Of a stretch of DNA of 64,000 bases, positions 22,801 through 33,518 are shown in pieces; the stretch's first letter is position 1, and the number at the start of each line of letters is the position of its first letter. A program made the translations under genes and the position numbers. The notes under the pieces were generated by a model. The model was given only the letters and a program-made list of their open reading frames with translations. It was not told the origin of the DNA and searched no databases. This DNA is from Corbicula japonica (taxonomy: Eukaryota > Mollusca > Bivalvia > Venerida > Cyrenidae). The stretch is from the NCBI GenBank assembly GCA_038501625.1, contig JAZAYU010000015.1, positions 2,130,991-2,194,990 on the forward strand, read 5' to 3'.

Positions 22801-25148
22801 AAATAAAATAAAAGTGAAAAATAATTATATTTCTAATACTTACATGCTCGTAACTTCCAAGTACTAATCATACTACAGTTTTGAACTTTGCAAATCTTCA
22901 GCATCATATATCAAATATGTATGTCAAGAACAGTATCAATAGATCTATAGTTCGATTTTGACCCGTGAGCTGTGTCCTTTCGGACAAGTCCACTGTTATT
23001 ATACTAAATAGGTAAAGTGCGTCATTTAATAGAGTTACCGTGATAAAACCTGTTCAAAGCAGCAGATATTTAGTCACGACGCAATAGCTCAGTTAATACG
23101 ATCTCGGGCTATGATCCAAAACATTGCATGTTTGAATCTAATAAAAGTAACTTTTTATTTTTTGTCTCATTTCTTTTTCAATAATTTTAATTTAGTAAAT
23201 ATGATATTATTTTTAACAGTATTGAGCTGTTTTATCTTTATATTTTTCAACCCACTTTTAATTTTGTTCATGTTCATTCCATTTTTAACAATATATTTTT
23301 GTTGAGAAGCTTGCCCTGACCTTACACACCACCGTACCAAAGGAGCTTTGACAATTGTGAATTCTGGCGTTCTGTAAATACTTGTTGATACTTTCTTTAT
23401 CTTTAATAATTTACATAATTCAAAACCACTTTGTTCAATGTTTTGCACTGCCCAAAAATGTGTTTTGAGTAAGCATCAATCGCGTAATTTTATCAACTCG
23501 CTTGATGAAAGCTTACTCGAAATTTGTACGGTTTAATGTCATTTTTTTTGTCGGCGTCTACATGAATGTATTAAATAAAAAGACATTACAAACAGAAAAA
23601 AATGAAATTTCCTCATAGGATTCGAACACACAAACCTTATGTTATTTCACACGAAATCAGAAGCGTTACTGCCACGGCCATGAAACCTTTTGTTATAAAG
23701 CAGTACAATCAACATAATGAGCTATTATGGGAATACCTAACATCCCTATTTTGCGGAACATTCCAAAAATCTATAAATACAAAAGTACATTCACGGCTCA
23801 ATGCGTAAAATCGGACTATACCTTGCTTTTTGATCTATGACCCTTCTAAACTTAATTCAATGTTAAAGTTTTCCTGCAAGAAGTTGCAAGCCCATAACTT
23901 TCACACAGGCGCATGTTTAAACAGTTCAGGGTTGTTTTTTTTCTGACCAGTATGTCAGTAGGGCTATATAGTCTTAACAGAGCTCTAGTGCGGGAATATT
24001 TGTTTTCCGAGTGATTTTAGTTGCATCTCGTGATACAGATCGCCAATGTATTAGCTGAATGACCAAATTTATCAATATACAGTAGTAGTTCTGTTAATCC
24101 TATAGCTCTACTGACATAGTGGCCAGAAATGTTTAAACTTACTTTATATATCATTTTTAGGTTAATATTTTGTAAATAATTACTTGACAGAAATGTTTCA
24201 ATGTTCTTTGCAATGGCGAATATTCATACCCGATCTTGCTGATAGGGTTCTTGGATATTCGAGTACTCGGATACTCGCCGCAAAAGGGACAGCGGCGGTG
24301 GAATGCGAGGATTAAGTATAACCCCTTGTTTTTGTTTTTTTCATTTTTCAGTGTTAGGGTCCGCTAAACTCGATGCGTTCCGTAAAATGAAAAATGAAAA
24401 AAAACAAGGGGTTATCCAATCCAGGCACCCCTGAATACTCAGAACCTATCCACCTACTTAACCATATCTATTATAATTCTGTATAATCGGGCCATCTCTA
24501 TTACCGACGTACATTAGTTATCCATATTAGATACTTTTGACCTAGATACAATGAACTCGGAACGCATCTAGTTTAGCGGACCCTAGCACTAAAGAGCATT
24601 GCTTGTGAGAAAATTCATTGGTAATCTTATTGGTAAACAAATATAAATTATATCGAGTTTAAATGGGGCTACCGCCCCCACACCCCCGTTTTTCTCGTTC
24701 AAACGCCACTGGGCTTTTGTGTTTTGAATATCCAGGGTCCGCTAAACTAGATTTCTACCCCATTTTACAAACCAACAAGCACCTGTTGTTTGTTGGAGAT
24801 GGGGATTCAGGTAAAATGCATTTACTCTATTAAATTGTCTTAACGTGTGTAGAATAAATATATTTTTTTAATAATATGAATGTGTGTAGTTTTATTAAAC
24901 TGCATTTTGCCGTTAGAGAGATTTTGCTAATTTTCTTTCTTTAATCAATGACAGTGCAATGTCAATGACAGCGGGGGACGACATTGTAGTTTACAGAAAA
25001 TTAACCTTACGTTACGTACTGAGTAAAGTTTTTCACACACAAATAGATCTATAATACTTACGTGGTTCCACACAGACTTGTTGCTACTGACTACCCTTTC
25101 GTCAGTTTTTATCAGTAACTTCTTCATATTTGTGTTTACGTTCGCCAT
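16867..25148 (-). CDS. OTU/C76-like cysteine-peptidase-fold protein, copy B
   Basis: Complete five-exon gene, 1056 nt of coding sequence, 351 aa. Exons: 25148-25062, 22796-22775 (22-nt microexon), 19083-18891, 18215-18041 and 17445-16867. All junctions are GT-AG and the phases join without a break. Residues 48 (Gln), 60 (Cys, in GVQCTSMA) and 197/199 (Asp-X-His, in QLFDSHGH) match the spacing and order of the papain-like fold of the MEROPS C76 family and related OTU-type proteins. Hydrophobic strands around residues 172-187 and 193-196 fit the core of that fold. After about residue 245 comes a Pro/Glu-rich linker, then a basic Trp/Cys-rich tail (about 328-351) that could bind membrane. There is no signal peptide. 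Deubiquitinase-like activity is inference from the motif only, as the overall family is not one I can name. It could also be a catalytically inactive member. It has a tandem paralogue (1-3043) and a conserved CRE-like promoter. Confidence 0.75.
17446..18040 (-). other. Intron 4 of copy B with family 4 repeat
   Basis: Canonical ends. A diverged copy of the family 4 dispersed repeat occupies about 17490-17690 (ATGCATATAAAGAATCGCCA ... CAAACAACTAACG). Confidence 0.6.
18216..18890 (-). other. Intron 3 of copy B with decayed palindromic repeat
   Basis: Contains at about 18621-18800 an old copy of the family 2 palindromic repeat (GTATAGATCCAGATAAACCG, CAGTTTAGATCATGATCTGA). No other feature seen. 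Confidence 0.6.
19203..19415. repeat. Dispersed repeat (family 4), copy 3
   Basis: Inserted in unit B only; unit A reads through at about 240. Shares CATATCAGCAATCGCCACAC and GGGGTTACCGCCTTGAAACG with the copy at 10784. Confidence 0.65.
19556..20660. repeat. Short direct repeats around a unit-B insertion
   Basis: The block TCACATTATACAGAGAATAA / AGAGTAGAACAGTTCGATTA / ...GCACTTGTATCACTGCAATG occurs near 19556 and 20588, with a partial copy near 19627. The intervening 0.9 kb has internal inverted segments (19694-19711 against 19801-19822) but no gene. Confidence 0.6.
21507..21840. repeat. Four tandem units of 85-92 bp
   Basis: The core GTCCTCAGACAATTGCTGGA AACACATGCGTCTGAGACAC starts at 21507, 21599, 21684 and 21774. 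It lies inside the unit-B-only insertion 20985-22640. Confidence 0.85.
23080..23160 (+). repeat. tRNA-like SINE head, plus strand
   Basis: GCAATAGCTCAGTTAATACG followed by TCTCGGGCTATGATCC and TTTGAATCT resembles A and B boxes with an anticodon-arm-like centre. The match to 9082 suggests a shared SINE family rather than a functional tRNA. Confidence 0.4.
23600..23710 (-). repeat. tRNA-like sequence, minus strand
   Basis: On the minus strand it reads ATGGCCGTGGCAGTAACGCT ... TGTGTTCGAATCCTATGAGG, with a good B box (GTTCGAATCC). It is degenerate and falls in the unit-B-only insertion. Confidence 0.4.
24318..24592. repeat. Nested inverted repeats in unit B intron
   Basis: Two sets of inverted repeats: 24318-24355 (ATAACCCCTTG...CATTTTTC) against 24388-24416, and AGTGTTAGGGTCCGCTAAAC (24350) against its reverse complement ending near 24597. 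The segment at 24424-24468 is the reverse complement of unit A 2651-2694, showing a local inversion. A further lone AGGGTCCGCTAAACTAGAT end lies at about 24735. Confidence 0.65.
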
Positions 25149-25191
25149 GTTTATCTTGTTTCTAAGAAGATATAATACGTCATATCGATTG

Positions 25192-25199
25192 TGACGTCA
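25192..25199. promoter_or_regulatory. Conserved CRE-like promoter site, copy B
   Basis: TGACGTCA 44 bp upstream of the copy B start, in the same conserved block as 3113-3120 (shared CATATCGATTGTGACGTCAT, then CATTTCTTACGCAGTCATAA). Confidence 0.5.
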
Positions 25200-26593
25200 T
25201 CATTTCTTACGCAGTCATAATAAGTTTTTAAAAAGTACTATAGATGAACCTAGTCTTGACTTATTAAATATTTTTCTGTTATATTTTACAACACTGATAT
25301 TGTAATATATTGAATTGCTGAATGAATGAATTTTTTAAATGCCAAATTCAAGGGAACTACTTTTCAGCTACGCATCCGTAATACAGGGTAAAATCTGTGC
25401 CTGACGATGAAAGCCGTCTCGTGTCGTGCCGTTGCAATCCTTCTCATTATGTGGTGACCACTATTTGCAAAAGCAAAATAGTTTTAATAATCTTTCAAAT
25501 ATTGAATTCGATTAACTTCATTTCTTGTCCATTATGTTACGCAGCATGAAATACACTGTCGGGTGCTAATCAATTACTTCACTGTACCATAGAACGGTTT
25601 TTCTAAACTGTCATCATCACCTTTAGGCCTAGTCTATTTTAGGCCCAATTTAATTGCAGGGTCGCATGCAAGATTTGAAAAACGGGAGGGTTCGTTTAGA
25701 TAGTTTTAGGACTATTTTCCAACCTTTCTTATCAAAGTACACATGGAAATTAAATATTTCTGCTCGAGAAAACCTTCTGAACCTCTCTGGATCCGCCCCT
25801 GGAATAGGCCTAGGCCTACACATTCAATTTAACGTTTTCCAGTCATGTAGATCAGAGAATTATTTGAACATTATCAAAGTTGTTTCTTCGATTTCGGGTT
25901 AACTGCATATGAACTGATTTTTTGCGCAGTTTTGTGTACATTTTACTTACTGTGGTATCATTTTTTCGCGGGTTTAATTTTCGCGTATTTCGCGCTAGAA
26001 CAACGGTGCCAAATCAAACCCTGTCGAAAAATAAACTGTACATGTATGTCTTTATATAATATTAGTTGCGCGAATTAATGTCTGCGCTAATCTTATTGCG
26101 CGTGAAAATTTGTCACTGCGCAATTATGATACTACAGTAATTTTAAGAGGTTAAACGGAAGTGTAGGGGAGACCGGGGCATAGGGTTACACAAAATCGAA
26201 TATCAGTAAACAAAATATACTTTTTCAAAATAGTTAGAAAAGGTCAAATAGGCAAATGTAAAAATAAACACAAATTTGATGTCAATTTTATTGATCAATT
26301 TAACATGATGAATTGTGCGTAAGAATCGTATTCTACGAATGTATGCTACGAAAAACATGAATTGCTATAAACTATAAATGTACACCCTAAATGATAACTC
26401 AAACATTATCAACTTAAATCTTGACCCTTAATGGTATTTGCCATTTTTAACAAGATTTCTCTATCTCAAATGTACAAAGTTAAACTAAGGATATGAAAAA
26501 CAACCATTCATACAATCTAATCGTTCATAAATGGAGTCATTCAGTTAGTTCAAAGTCTAGTGTGTTCTTTAATTGTAACATCTTTTCCAATAT
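25200..26593. other. Intergenic region, unit B
   Basis: Aligns with unit A around its 9.9-kb insertion. Contains a GCAGGGTCG...GGATCCGCCCCTG repeat (25659-25800, partner 13583-13735), the MITE at 25948-26139 and the sHSP 3' UTR with AATAAA (minus strand, 26292-26287). Confidence 0.6.
25948..26139. mobile_element. MITE with TACTGTGGTATCAT ends, unit B copy
   Basis: Ends TACTGTGGTATCATTTTTTC and ATTATGATACTACAGTA. Shared position with 13859-14063. Confidence 0.7.
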
Positions 26594-28408
26594 TTACTCC
26601 TTTCCCTCTTCGGGTTTCTTTTCCGGGACCTCCTTGCTCTCAAGGCGCTCGATTGGGATAAGAACCTCCTTCGGGGCCTCAATAGCCTCGTGCACAGGGG
26701 CCTCAATGTGCAGGATGCCGTCTGACGTCAGGTGTGACTTCAGGGTCTTCGGGTCCACGCTGTCGGGTAACGTGTATTCTCGCGTGAACTCCTGGTGCAC
26801 TTTACGACCCTTGGTCTCCTCCACGTGTTTTGCGTGCACAGTCAGCTGATTGTCCTTGGACTTCACGTGAATCTCTTCCGGCTTGAACCGGCTACAGTCA
26901 AATCGCAACGACATCTTCTTGTTTCCCTCTGGGTCTGGAATGGAGCAAATTTATTTTTTTTTAAATCCAACAATCCAGTAGTGTTATACAGAAATACAGT
27001 CAACCCCGTCATCATAGACCAATTGGGGGAAATCCTAAAACTGGTCTTTGATTGCAGGAGGCCTTTGTCCAGTGGGGGAAATTATCATCTTACTGTCCCC
27101 CATTAGCATGAACTTATATGTACAGTTACTTTAACCACCCCGAAATAAAGAACATCTGATTAATAAGACCACTAATCCAGTGCCGTTTTGCACTATTTTC
27201 TACAACAAAATCAAAACCACCCCACTACTATTATTCCCTGTCCTAAAATTGGTTCTTATAGTGGTGTTAATCACTTTTTTCCAATCCAAAAGGTGGTCTA
27301 CAGCAGCAACCATGGCAAACTTTGAACAATAAAAAGATTACTCACTAAACAAGTCACGTAAACAAAACACATCTGTTTTAAATGAACATTTTATAAGTCT
27401 GCGTTTACGCAACTCATGTAGACCCAGGCCTGAAGGTTATAAAGCTGAGATTGGAAACCAGTCTCAAATCTCAAGCATCTGATTGGCTGAAATATTGACT
27501 GGTCGCCATTTCAGCCAATCAGATGCTTGAGATTTGAGACTGGTTTCCATGCTCAGTTTTATAACCTTGGGCACAGCTCTAGACCCAGGACAAGTTTGCT
27601 CAACTGTGAAAAATGGATGTCGAGTGTCTCTAATAAACACAACTTTATAGTATAAAAATCATGGGTTTCGAGTTACACAAAGCAAATAAAAAACGAGTGG
27701 TCAACCCATGGCCTTGAATATCGCATGACTGAACTTATTTCAAGACGCGTTGTCTAAAAATTATAACAATAAAACATTCACTGGTGAATCCACTTTTAAA
27801 CTTTCTCAAAAAGCAAAGTTCAACGACCAGGAAACTTAATGAAGTAAACAATTCAAGATCGGTCTTAGAATAGTTTTAGGCCTATTCTTGCCAGCGTAGC
27901 TCAGACTCAGTTCACTTGCGAAATGAAATACAAAGCCAAAACGAGTTTATAATGAATCTTCAAACATCAAAACAGCATTAAACATCAATATTGGAGCAGG
28001 GGAGGGTGTGACGCCCTCTCCCGCAAGTTCCAATTAGGTGACGCTACGCTCCTGCAAACCCTGGGATGAAATTTTATAAATTGAACGTTTAGTGCAAAAC
28101 TGTATTATCTCCTTGATATAACTATGTATCAATTAGACCAGTATTAAAAATATTAAATTATACCAAATACTTGAAATCTTACCTGTTACTATTGGGGGCT
28201 CAATATCCAACTTCACGGGTTGAACATCCATGCGATGCATTTCGTTCCTGAACCGCTCCAACTCCTGCTCGAATCTCGTTCGGGAGTCCGCCACGTCCAT
28301 GGCACGCCAGTCATCATCGAACATGTGCACCCAGTCCGAGAATAAATCTCTCTGACGGTCAAAGAAATCAAAATCTCGTCTTGCTAGTGGTACAAGAAAC
28401 CAAGACAT
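26594..28408 (-). CDS. Small heat shock protein (alpha-crystallin/Hsp20 family)
   Basis: Two exons, 28408-28183 and 26934-26594, joined at GT-AG in phase 1, coding 188 aa. Family members are ATP-independent holdase chaperones that form oligomers in the cytosol and keep unfolded proteins soluble. Residues 1-75 form a hydrophobic, aromatic-rich arm (MSWFLVPLARRDFDFFDRQR...). The alpha-crystallin domain spans about 80-165 (MSLRFDCSRFKPEEIHVKSK...; HQEFTREYTLP; SDGILHIEAP). The IPI motif at 168-170 is the C-terminal I-X-I that docks on neighbouring subunits, followed by a charged tail. I chose Met 28408 rather than the longer open frame from 28600, since a TATA box and heat-shock element lie inside that extension. 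A truncated duplicate of exon 2 sits at 14482. AATAAA at 26292-26287 is the likely poly(A) signal. Confidence 0.93.
26935..28182 (-). other. Intron of the sHSP gene
   Basis: Contains the family 1 MITE at 27429-27577. The left part to about 27300 is the portion duplicated in unit A. Confidence 0.7.
27429..27577. mobile_element. Palindromic MITE (family 1) in sHSP intron
   Basis: Inverted arms CTCAAATCTCAAGCATCTGA / TCAGATGCTTGAGATTTGAG with ends near GAAGGTTATAAAGCTGAG and CTCAGTTTTATAACCTTGGG. TAGACCCAGG occurs on both sides (27419-27428 and 27580-27589), either a duplication at insertion or chance. Confidence 0.8.
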
Positions 28409-28498
28409 TGTTTCGCTTTTAACAGTCCGATTTGGATCTACTTTCTGTTCGTTCTCTTTGTTTACGACGATTTGACTGTGTATTGATTTCCGCGCTAA

Positions 28499-28504
28499 TT
28501 TATA
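28499..28504 (-). promoter_or_regulatory. TATA box of the sHSP gene
   Basis: Minus strand reads CACTATAAATTAG. It lies 91-96 bp upstream of the start codon and 13 bp downstream of the HSE, the usual order in heat-inducible promoters. Confidence 0.65.
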
Positions 28505-28517
28505 GTGTGAATGAAAA

Positions 28518-28540
28518 TTCTCGAAGGCGCTTGAATGTTC
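28518..28540. promoter_or_regulatory. Heat-shock element
   Basis: TTCtcGAAggCGCttGAAtg TTC: five alternating pentamer units in perfect 5-bp phase (28518, 28523, 28528, 28533, 28538), with only the central TTC degenerate. This is a binding site for trimeric HSF, directly upstream of the TATA box. Confidence 0.75.
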
Positions 28541-28872
28541 GTTATATTCCGTGCAGGACACGGAAGTGGGCGAACAATCGAGAAAAGGGTCGGTCAACAT
28601 GTTTACAACGTAATATTCGGTATATGCACGTTTACAAACATACGCTTAACAGAAAGAAAATGTTGATAAAAAGTTATTTAGGTGTTTTAATATTATAAAT
28701 CAAACCTTTAATTAGGTCGAAACTGCCAAGCTTGCCTTATAACACCGTATAGTGCAAGTTCCGAAAGTTCGATTCCTGTACTAAAATGGACTTTGTGTAT
28801 TCTGGATGCTAAATACATGCAAGCTTAGAGTAGAATTGTTCTAATGCTTCACACAAATATTTAATATTTTCC

Positions 28873-29570
28873 TCGCCGCAAAGCGGAACGGGCATAATAA
28901 AGGATCATTGTCATGGTCCTTGTCCGTCCGTCAGTCCGCGCGTCCATTAAGGTTTCGTGTCCGCTCCAATTCTAAATCCCTGAAAGGAATTTTACGAAAC
29001 ATTGCTCGAATGTTCTCCCCATCAAAACGATGTGTAGGCTCAAGATCAAGACCACGAGTGCTGTTCAAAGGTTTGTACCATTCATTTTGTGTCGGGTCTA
29101 TGGATATTTTCTACATTATCTTAGCCTTAATAAATACTAGAACACTAAAAGCTCACCACATTGACTTAATCACCTTAGAAATTCCTCAGAGTTATCTAAG
29201 TGTGTCTATGTGAGACACGTGTTACTAACCTATCCTAGTACCCAATACCTGTATGAAGGAGCTTACCAGGAAAATACAGAACGCCGAAGTGCGCGGAGTA
29301 CCACGGCAAACATCGCTAGTAGACGCGTTGGGATCGCGTCGACGTTTGGGAATGCACAAAACAAATGCCGTCGCTTAGCGTTTTGAAAAGTGCACAATGG
29401 GGTCGCCGTTACGTAGCAGCACTGTAAGGTTTCCTTCAATGCCACAGGAGCTCGGCGAGCGTGCCCAGCGATCGCAGTGGTCAGTGGCGCTTGCACTGAT
29501 TGTAAGGCGATATCGGTCAGAACAACGATGTTAGATCTGTCCAGAAAAAACAACTTTGTTTCCATTACAG
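28873..29570. repeat. GC-rich repeat-derived block
   Basis: Begins with CGCCGCAAAGCGGAACGGGC and GTCCGTCCGTCAGTCCGCGC, the mirror of the GGACGGACGGAC ends at 7612 and 51424. The part at 29263-29565 is GC-rich, with a 100-aa minus-strand frame I cannot assign. Base composition unlike the surroundings points to transposon origin. Confidence 0.4.
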
Positions 29571-29727
29571 GGATTCACTGCAAATATTTTATCGTCAGTC
29601 TTGATGAAAACGTAATAACTTCCCTTTGTTGATGTTGCTTGTCTGAAGTTTAACTTCATATTTAACACCCACTGCTGTCCGAGATATGTAAACATTTTGG
29701 TAACTTTTTACGAAATGAAGCGCAGGG

Positions 29728-29867
29728 CCCAAGATCATAAAACCTAAGATTGGAGACCAGTCTCAAATCTCAAGCATCCGATTGGCTGACAAGTCGCCAT
29801 TTCTGCCAATCAGATACTTGAGATTTTTGACTGGTCTCCTGATTAAAGTTTATAATCTTGGGCCCAG
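29728..29867. mobile_element. Palindromic MITE (family 1)
   Basis: Ends GGGCCCAAGATCATAAAACC and TTTATAATCTTGGGCCC, arms CAAATCTCAAGCATCCGATT / AATCAGATACTTGAGATTT. Confidence 0.8.
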
Positions 29868-30732
29868 GTTAACTTTAATCGGGCATTTTTCTATGGCCTA
29901 TTTATTCTTTTGGAGTTATGCTCTGTTAGAGAATATATCAATAAAGGCAATAAAATGAAAATTAGCAAGAGCGGGGTTAACCAAGTTCAAACAGTCCTGG
30001 TTATGCAAAGTTCCAAGCATAATATCTTGATATTGAAGAAATATCATAATGTTTTTTGCACAACATGATAACGTGACCTTGACCCCTGACCTTAAAAACA
30101 ATACGGATCATCCTCGCACCGTGAGCTTTTCACACGTTTTAGAGACTGTGGACACAAACAATGTCAAGTTACAGACTCGACAAGCTGTTAACACTTTTTG
30201 ATTATGTGACCTTTTGACCTTAAAATTAATAACTATCATTCTAGCACCAAGGACTTCCCATAGAGTTGGTGCAGCTGCTATAATGCAATCATTAGGAGAA
30301 GCTATTTGTCCTATGCCATTCCGTGACCTTGACATTCGATAATCGACCTCAGTCATTGTGCTAATCCCCGCATCAAGGAGCTTCCATCCACAACTTTCAG
30401 TTACTTGGAGCAAATATTGTCCAGTTATCATCCAGACTATCAAGAATTCACAGATAGACAAAGAGACTGATCATGGAGACACAAAGTGCCATAACGTAAT
30501 GAAGGGCATATACAAAAGTAATAAAGCATGTCAACTTTAATAAACGTTTATTTTGATAGTTTACACTGTTTTTACTTTTGTCCAATGTTCTACCATCTGC
30601 TGTATACTTAAAATATCACACCACAACTAATTCATTAGCAAGGTGGGGAATTACCTGATAAAAAGTAATCTCTAAACAAAATACCTATCTAAAAACAACA
30701 ACAAAACTTGTGTTCATAGTTGGTTAGGAGTC

Positions 30733-30962
30733 TTTACCCTTAACTCCATATATTAATATTTTAACACTTATGCAGCTAGTGTTGATCCAGATCAACTAGA
30801 ACATTTTTGCCCTCTGATCAGGATCTACACTGTTCCCTATTTCATGTATTAGTTAATTTCTGACCAAAAGGTAACAGTGCAGATACTGATCAGATGGTAT
30901 TCATGCGCTGATCTGGATCTACACTGTTTGACCACACTGAATATGTATGTATGGAGTAATGG
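30733..30962. repeat. Palindromic repeat (family 2)
   Basis: Two palindromic modules (GTTGATCCAGATCAACT ... CTGATCAGGATCTACACTGT and CAGATACTGATCAGATGG ... CTGATCTGGATCTACACTGT) bounded by the ACCCTTAACTCCATA / TATGGAGTAATGGGTT ends. Confidence 0.75.
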
Positions 30963-31035
30963 GTTCATAACAAGCCCATAAGGATGTCTTACTCTCCTGA
31001 TCTACATGTATTTCTTATTTATTCAAACACATGTG

Positions 31036-32452
31036 CAGGGGTCAAAGTTAGAAAAATGTAAAAGCCTGAAATAAAGCTGGGGGCCTGGGGGCCGCCAGGG
31101 CCCGCGGTGGGTCCAGGGTAAAGCCCTGGCCATGGGTCCAGTGGGCCGGAGGCCCCCTGAAGCTCCTGCATTGTGCTGGATTAAAATTTAGCATTGAACA
31201 ACCTGATAGCTGACTTGGTCCTTAGTCGTCTGGGTTTTAGACATCACGTGATCGTTATGGCGCGTACCACGCCGCTTTAGTCTTAGTTCATTAGAAAACC
31301 TGCCTGTAAAACTCCTAGATGCCTTCTGAGTCGCATCGATGTAGGTATTTTATGAAAACACGACCCCTACTGTTATTCCGCTTGTTATTTGTAACTTTTG
31401 AGAGTTGTTTTATTCAAGATCATTCAATTGATGGTTCGTACCTGGACTTTTCGTACTCAAGTAAATCTGGGAAAATTATATTTTAAACACCGTGAATGTT
31501 ACTTTATTGGGTAAATTTATTGTTTTTTGTCAGGTTTATATACTACCAAATATTCAGAAGGTTTTTTATTGAAAAGAGAGATATTTTAAAAGGTTGTCAT
31601 TCTAGAATTATGTAACTTTGGTAAAGTCTTAGTTTACAATAATTAATGATATCTGTGTATTGTTTCAGCTTTTACCACACGCACACACGTACATACACGG
31701 CAATGTTGACACTTGGATAAATACAACTGTTCCGTGAATAAATGGGTATAATACTAGCTGCTCGTTGTTGACTTTTGTTGGTCCTGGGTCCACCGTAAAA
31801 TAGCGAGGCAGCATATGCATTTTAGTAAATTTCAAGGCTTATTCTTGTGTTTTCCTGAGACACAATTGTTCTAAAATATATTTTTTTCTCAACAATATAT
31901 TCTTTTGTCATGTTGAAAATTGACAATTGAGAATGTTTATAAATTATGTCAATCAAGCCACTGATAAGACTAAATGATATTTTCTCTCTTTTCATTACAT
32001 GAAGAATCACAAGGCTACAAAACTAAATCTTATGCTTGCGAAAAAAAAATGTTATTTTTTTTTAAACAAACAAAATTATAAGCGTACTTTATTGTCTTGA
32101 TTTGGTATCACAATCCGATTTTAAGAACTTCATTTTCATTTTCTCATGCTCTCCATGGAGGGAGCCATTTTGCCTGATATTACACTGATATTATGTTACG
32201 ACGAATTTGATTCGATGATTTCAGCCTAAGTAAGCCTATTATAACCCAGTTTCAGCCAATCAAATTTGATGTTAGGTACACGCGTAATTGCTAAGATAAA
32301 CGAGATTCGGGTCGATATCGATGTCGTCGTATGACTCGTCTACACTCCCCCCCCCCACAATATCTCCTCGGATTTACTCGATTTGGAAAAACGACCCAAG
32401 CCGCTCCCGAAAACCCGGAATTCAGGCATAAGCCGGAAAACTTTGACCCCTG
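31036..32452. mobile_element. Non-autonomous element, TIR CAGGGGTCAAAGTT
   Basis: A 14-bp perfect terminal inverted repeat at 31036-31049 and 32439-32452, 1417 bp in total. The interior has a GC-rich block (31070-31170, GGGGCCTGGGGGCCGCCAGG) and AT-rich sequence but no transposase. The CAGGGG ends suggest hAT; no clear target duplication is seen. Confidence 0.65.
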
Positions 32453-32617
32453 CATGCGTTCTTTTAAAAATTTGAACTGTAATAATAGGCTTATAAACCT
32501 TTTACATAGCTTTTAAGATTCAGTGTCAAAACATCAAGTTTCTGGATTGCCCATTGTCCAAAGAGATTTTTTTTCTGTTTTATCAATGACAGTACAATGA
32601 TGACTGGAGATGGCCAT

Positions 32618-32857
32618 TAACCCTATCCTTCATTTTTACGCCTTTTTACGCATGGGTGACCAGTGTAGATCCAGATCAGCTTGCACATCCATGCCGTCTG
32701 ATCAAGATCTGCACTGGTCGCATTTTGGTCAGAAATAACCTAACGAATCATAAAGCGAACAGTGCAGATCCTGATCAGTTGGCACAGATGTGTTGGCTGA
32801 TCTGGATCTAAACTGTTGGCCCATGCAATAAAGGTGTATCTATGGAGGAAAGAGTTA
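32618..32857. repeat. Palindromic repeat (family 2), near complete
   Basis: Ends TTAACCCTATCCTTCAT and TATGGAGGAAAGAGTTAA, with both GATCCAGATCAGC and CTGATCTGGATC modules. Confidence 0.8.
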
Positions 32858-33518
32858 ATACTAAAATGACCCTAAACACTGAAGATTGCCCTTAACTAAG
32901 CTATCATATAATTCTCCACCTTGCCTTGAGCTTGATGACACTTCAATATGTGTCATATAAATATGTGAGGTTTGTACAATGGGATGTCTAGAATGAGATT
33001 TTACATTTCAACAGTTAAAGCAAACACACAAACAAGCTGATCTTTGACAAAATTACTCTTAAATTGTAAACACTACAAGATATTCAGTAAATCTAGTGGG
33101 TTTTTGTTTTCAATAAAATTATGTTAATTTGTTTTAATGTTGCATTTTAAATGAAAAAGTTTTATTTCTACTTGGAAAAGATAAAATATATGGTAGATCC
33201 TAACTAAGTCGATGTATTCCATATGCAATGTAATAACTCCAGATCAACTATTTAATAACATTCTTATACCCTCCCCCACCCTTTCACCCTGAAAAAAAAA
33301 TTGAAAAATCTAGTTTAGACTGTCTAAGAACTTTTTAAATCTTTCTCTTAGAAAAAAATGTTCAATGTGGCAAAACAACTTAAAGCATGTCACATTTAAG
33401 TTTCACACATTTAACATTGCCCCATGTCACAAAACAAGTTAAAATATGTCATGTTCAACATGTAAAGTTACAAACATTCAACATTTACATTTTAGCACAA
33501 TATCACTATAGACATACC

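Larger units (their letters stand above)
22797..25061 (-). other. Intron 1 of copy B
   Basis: Contains a unit-B-only insertion (about 22945-23820) with tRNA-like sequences and a rearranged, palindromic block (24318-24592). The remainder aligns with copy A. Confidence 0.6.

Noticed and set aside
26493..26849. 118-aa plus-strand frame (and the similar 14450-14686)
   Set aside because: Antisense shadow of the conserved sHSP exon 2.
28409..28600. Longer N-terminus (64 extra residues) for the sHSP
   Set aside because: The HSE and TATA box lie inside this extension, so it is upstream of transcription. Family members start near the MSWFLVPLAR segment.
29263..29565. 100-aa GC-rich minus-strand frame
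   Set aside because: Composition differs from the surroundings and the flanks carry repeat ends. Probably transposon-derived non-coding sequence; I could not assign it.
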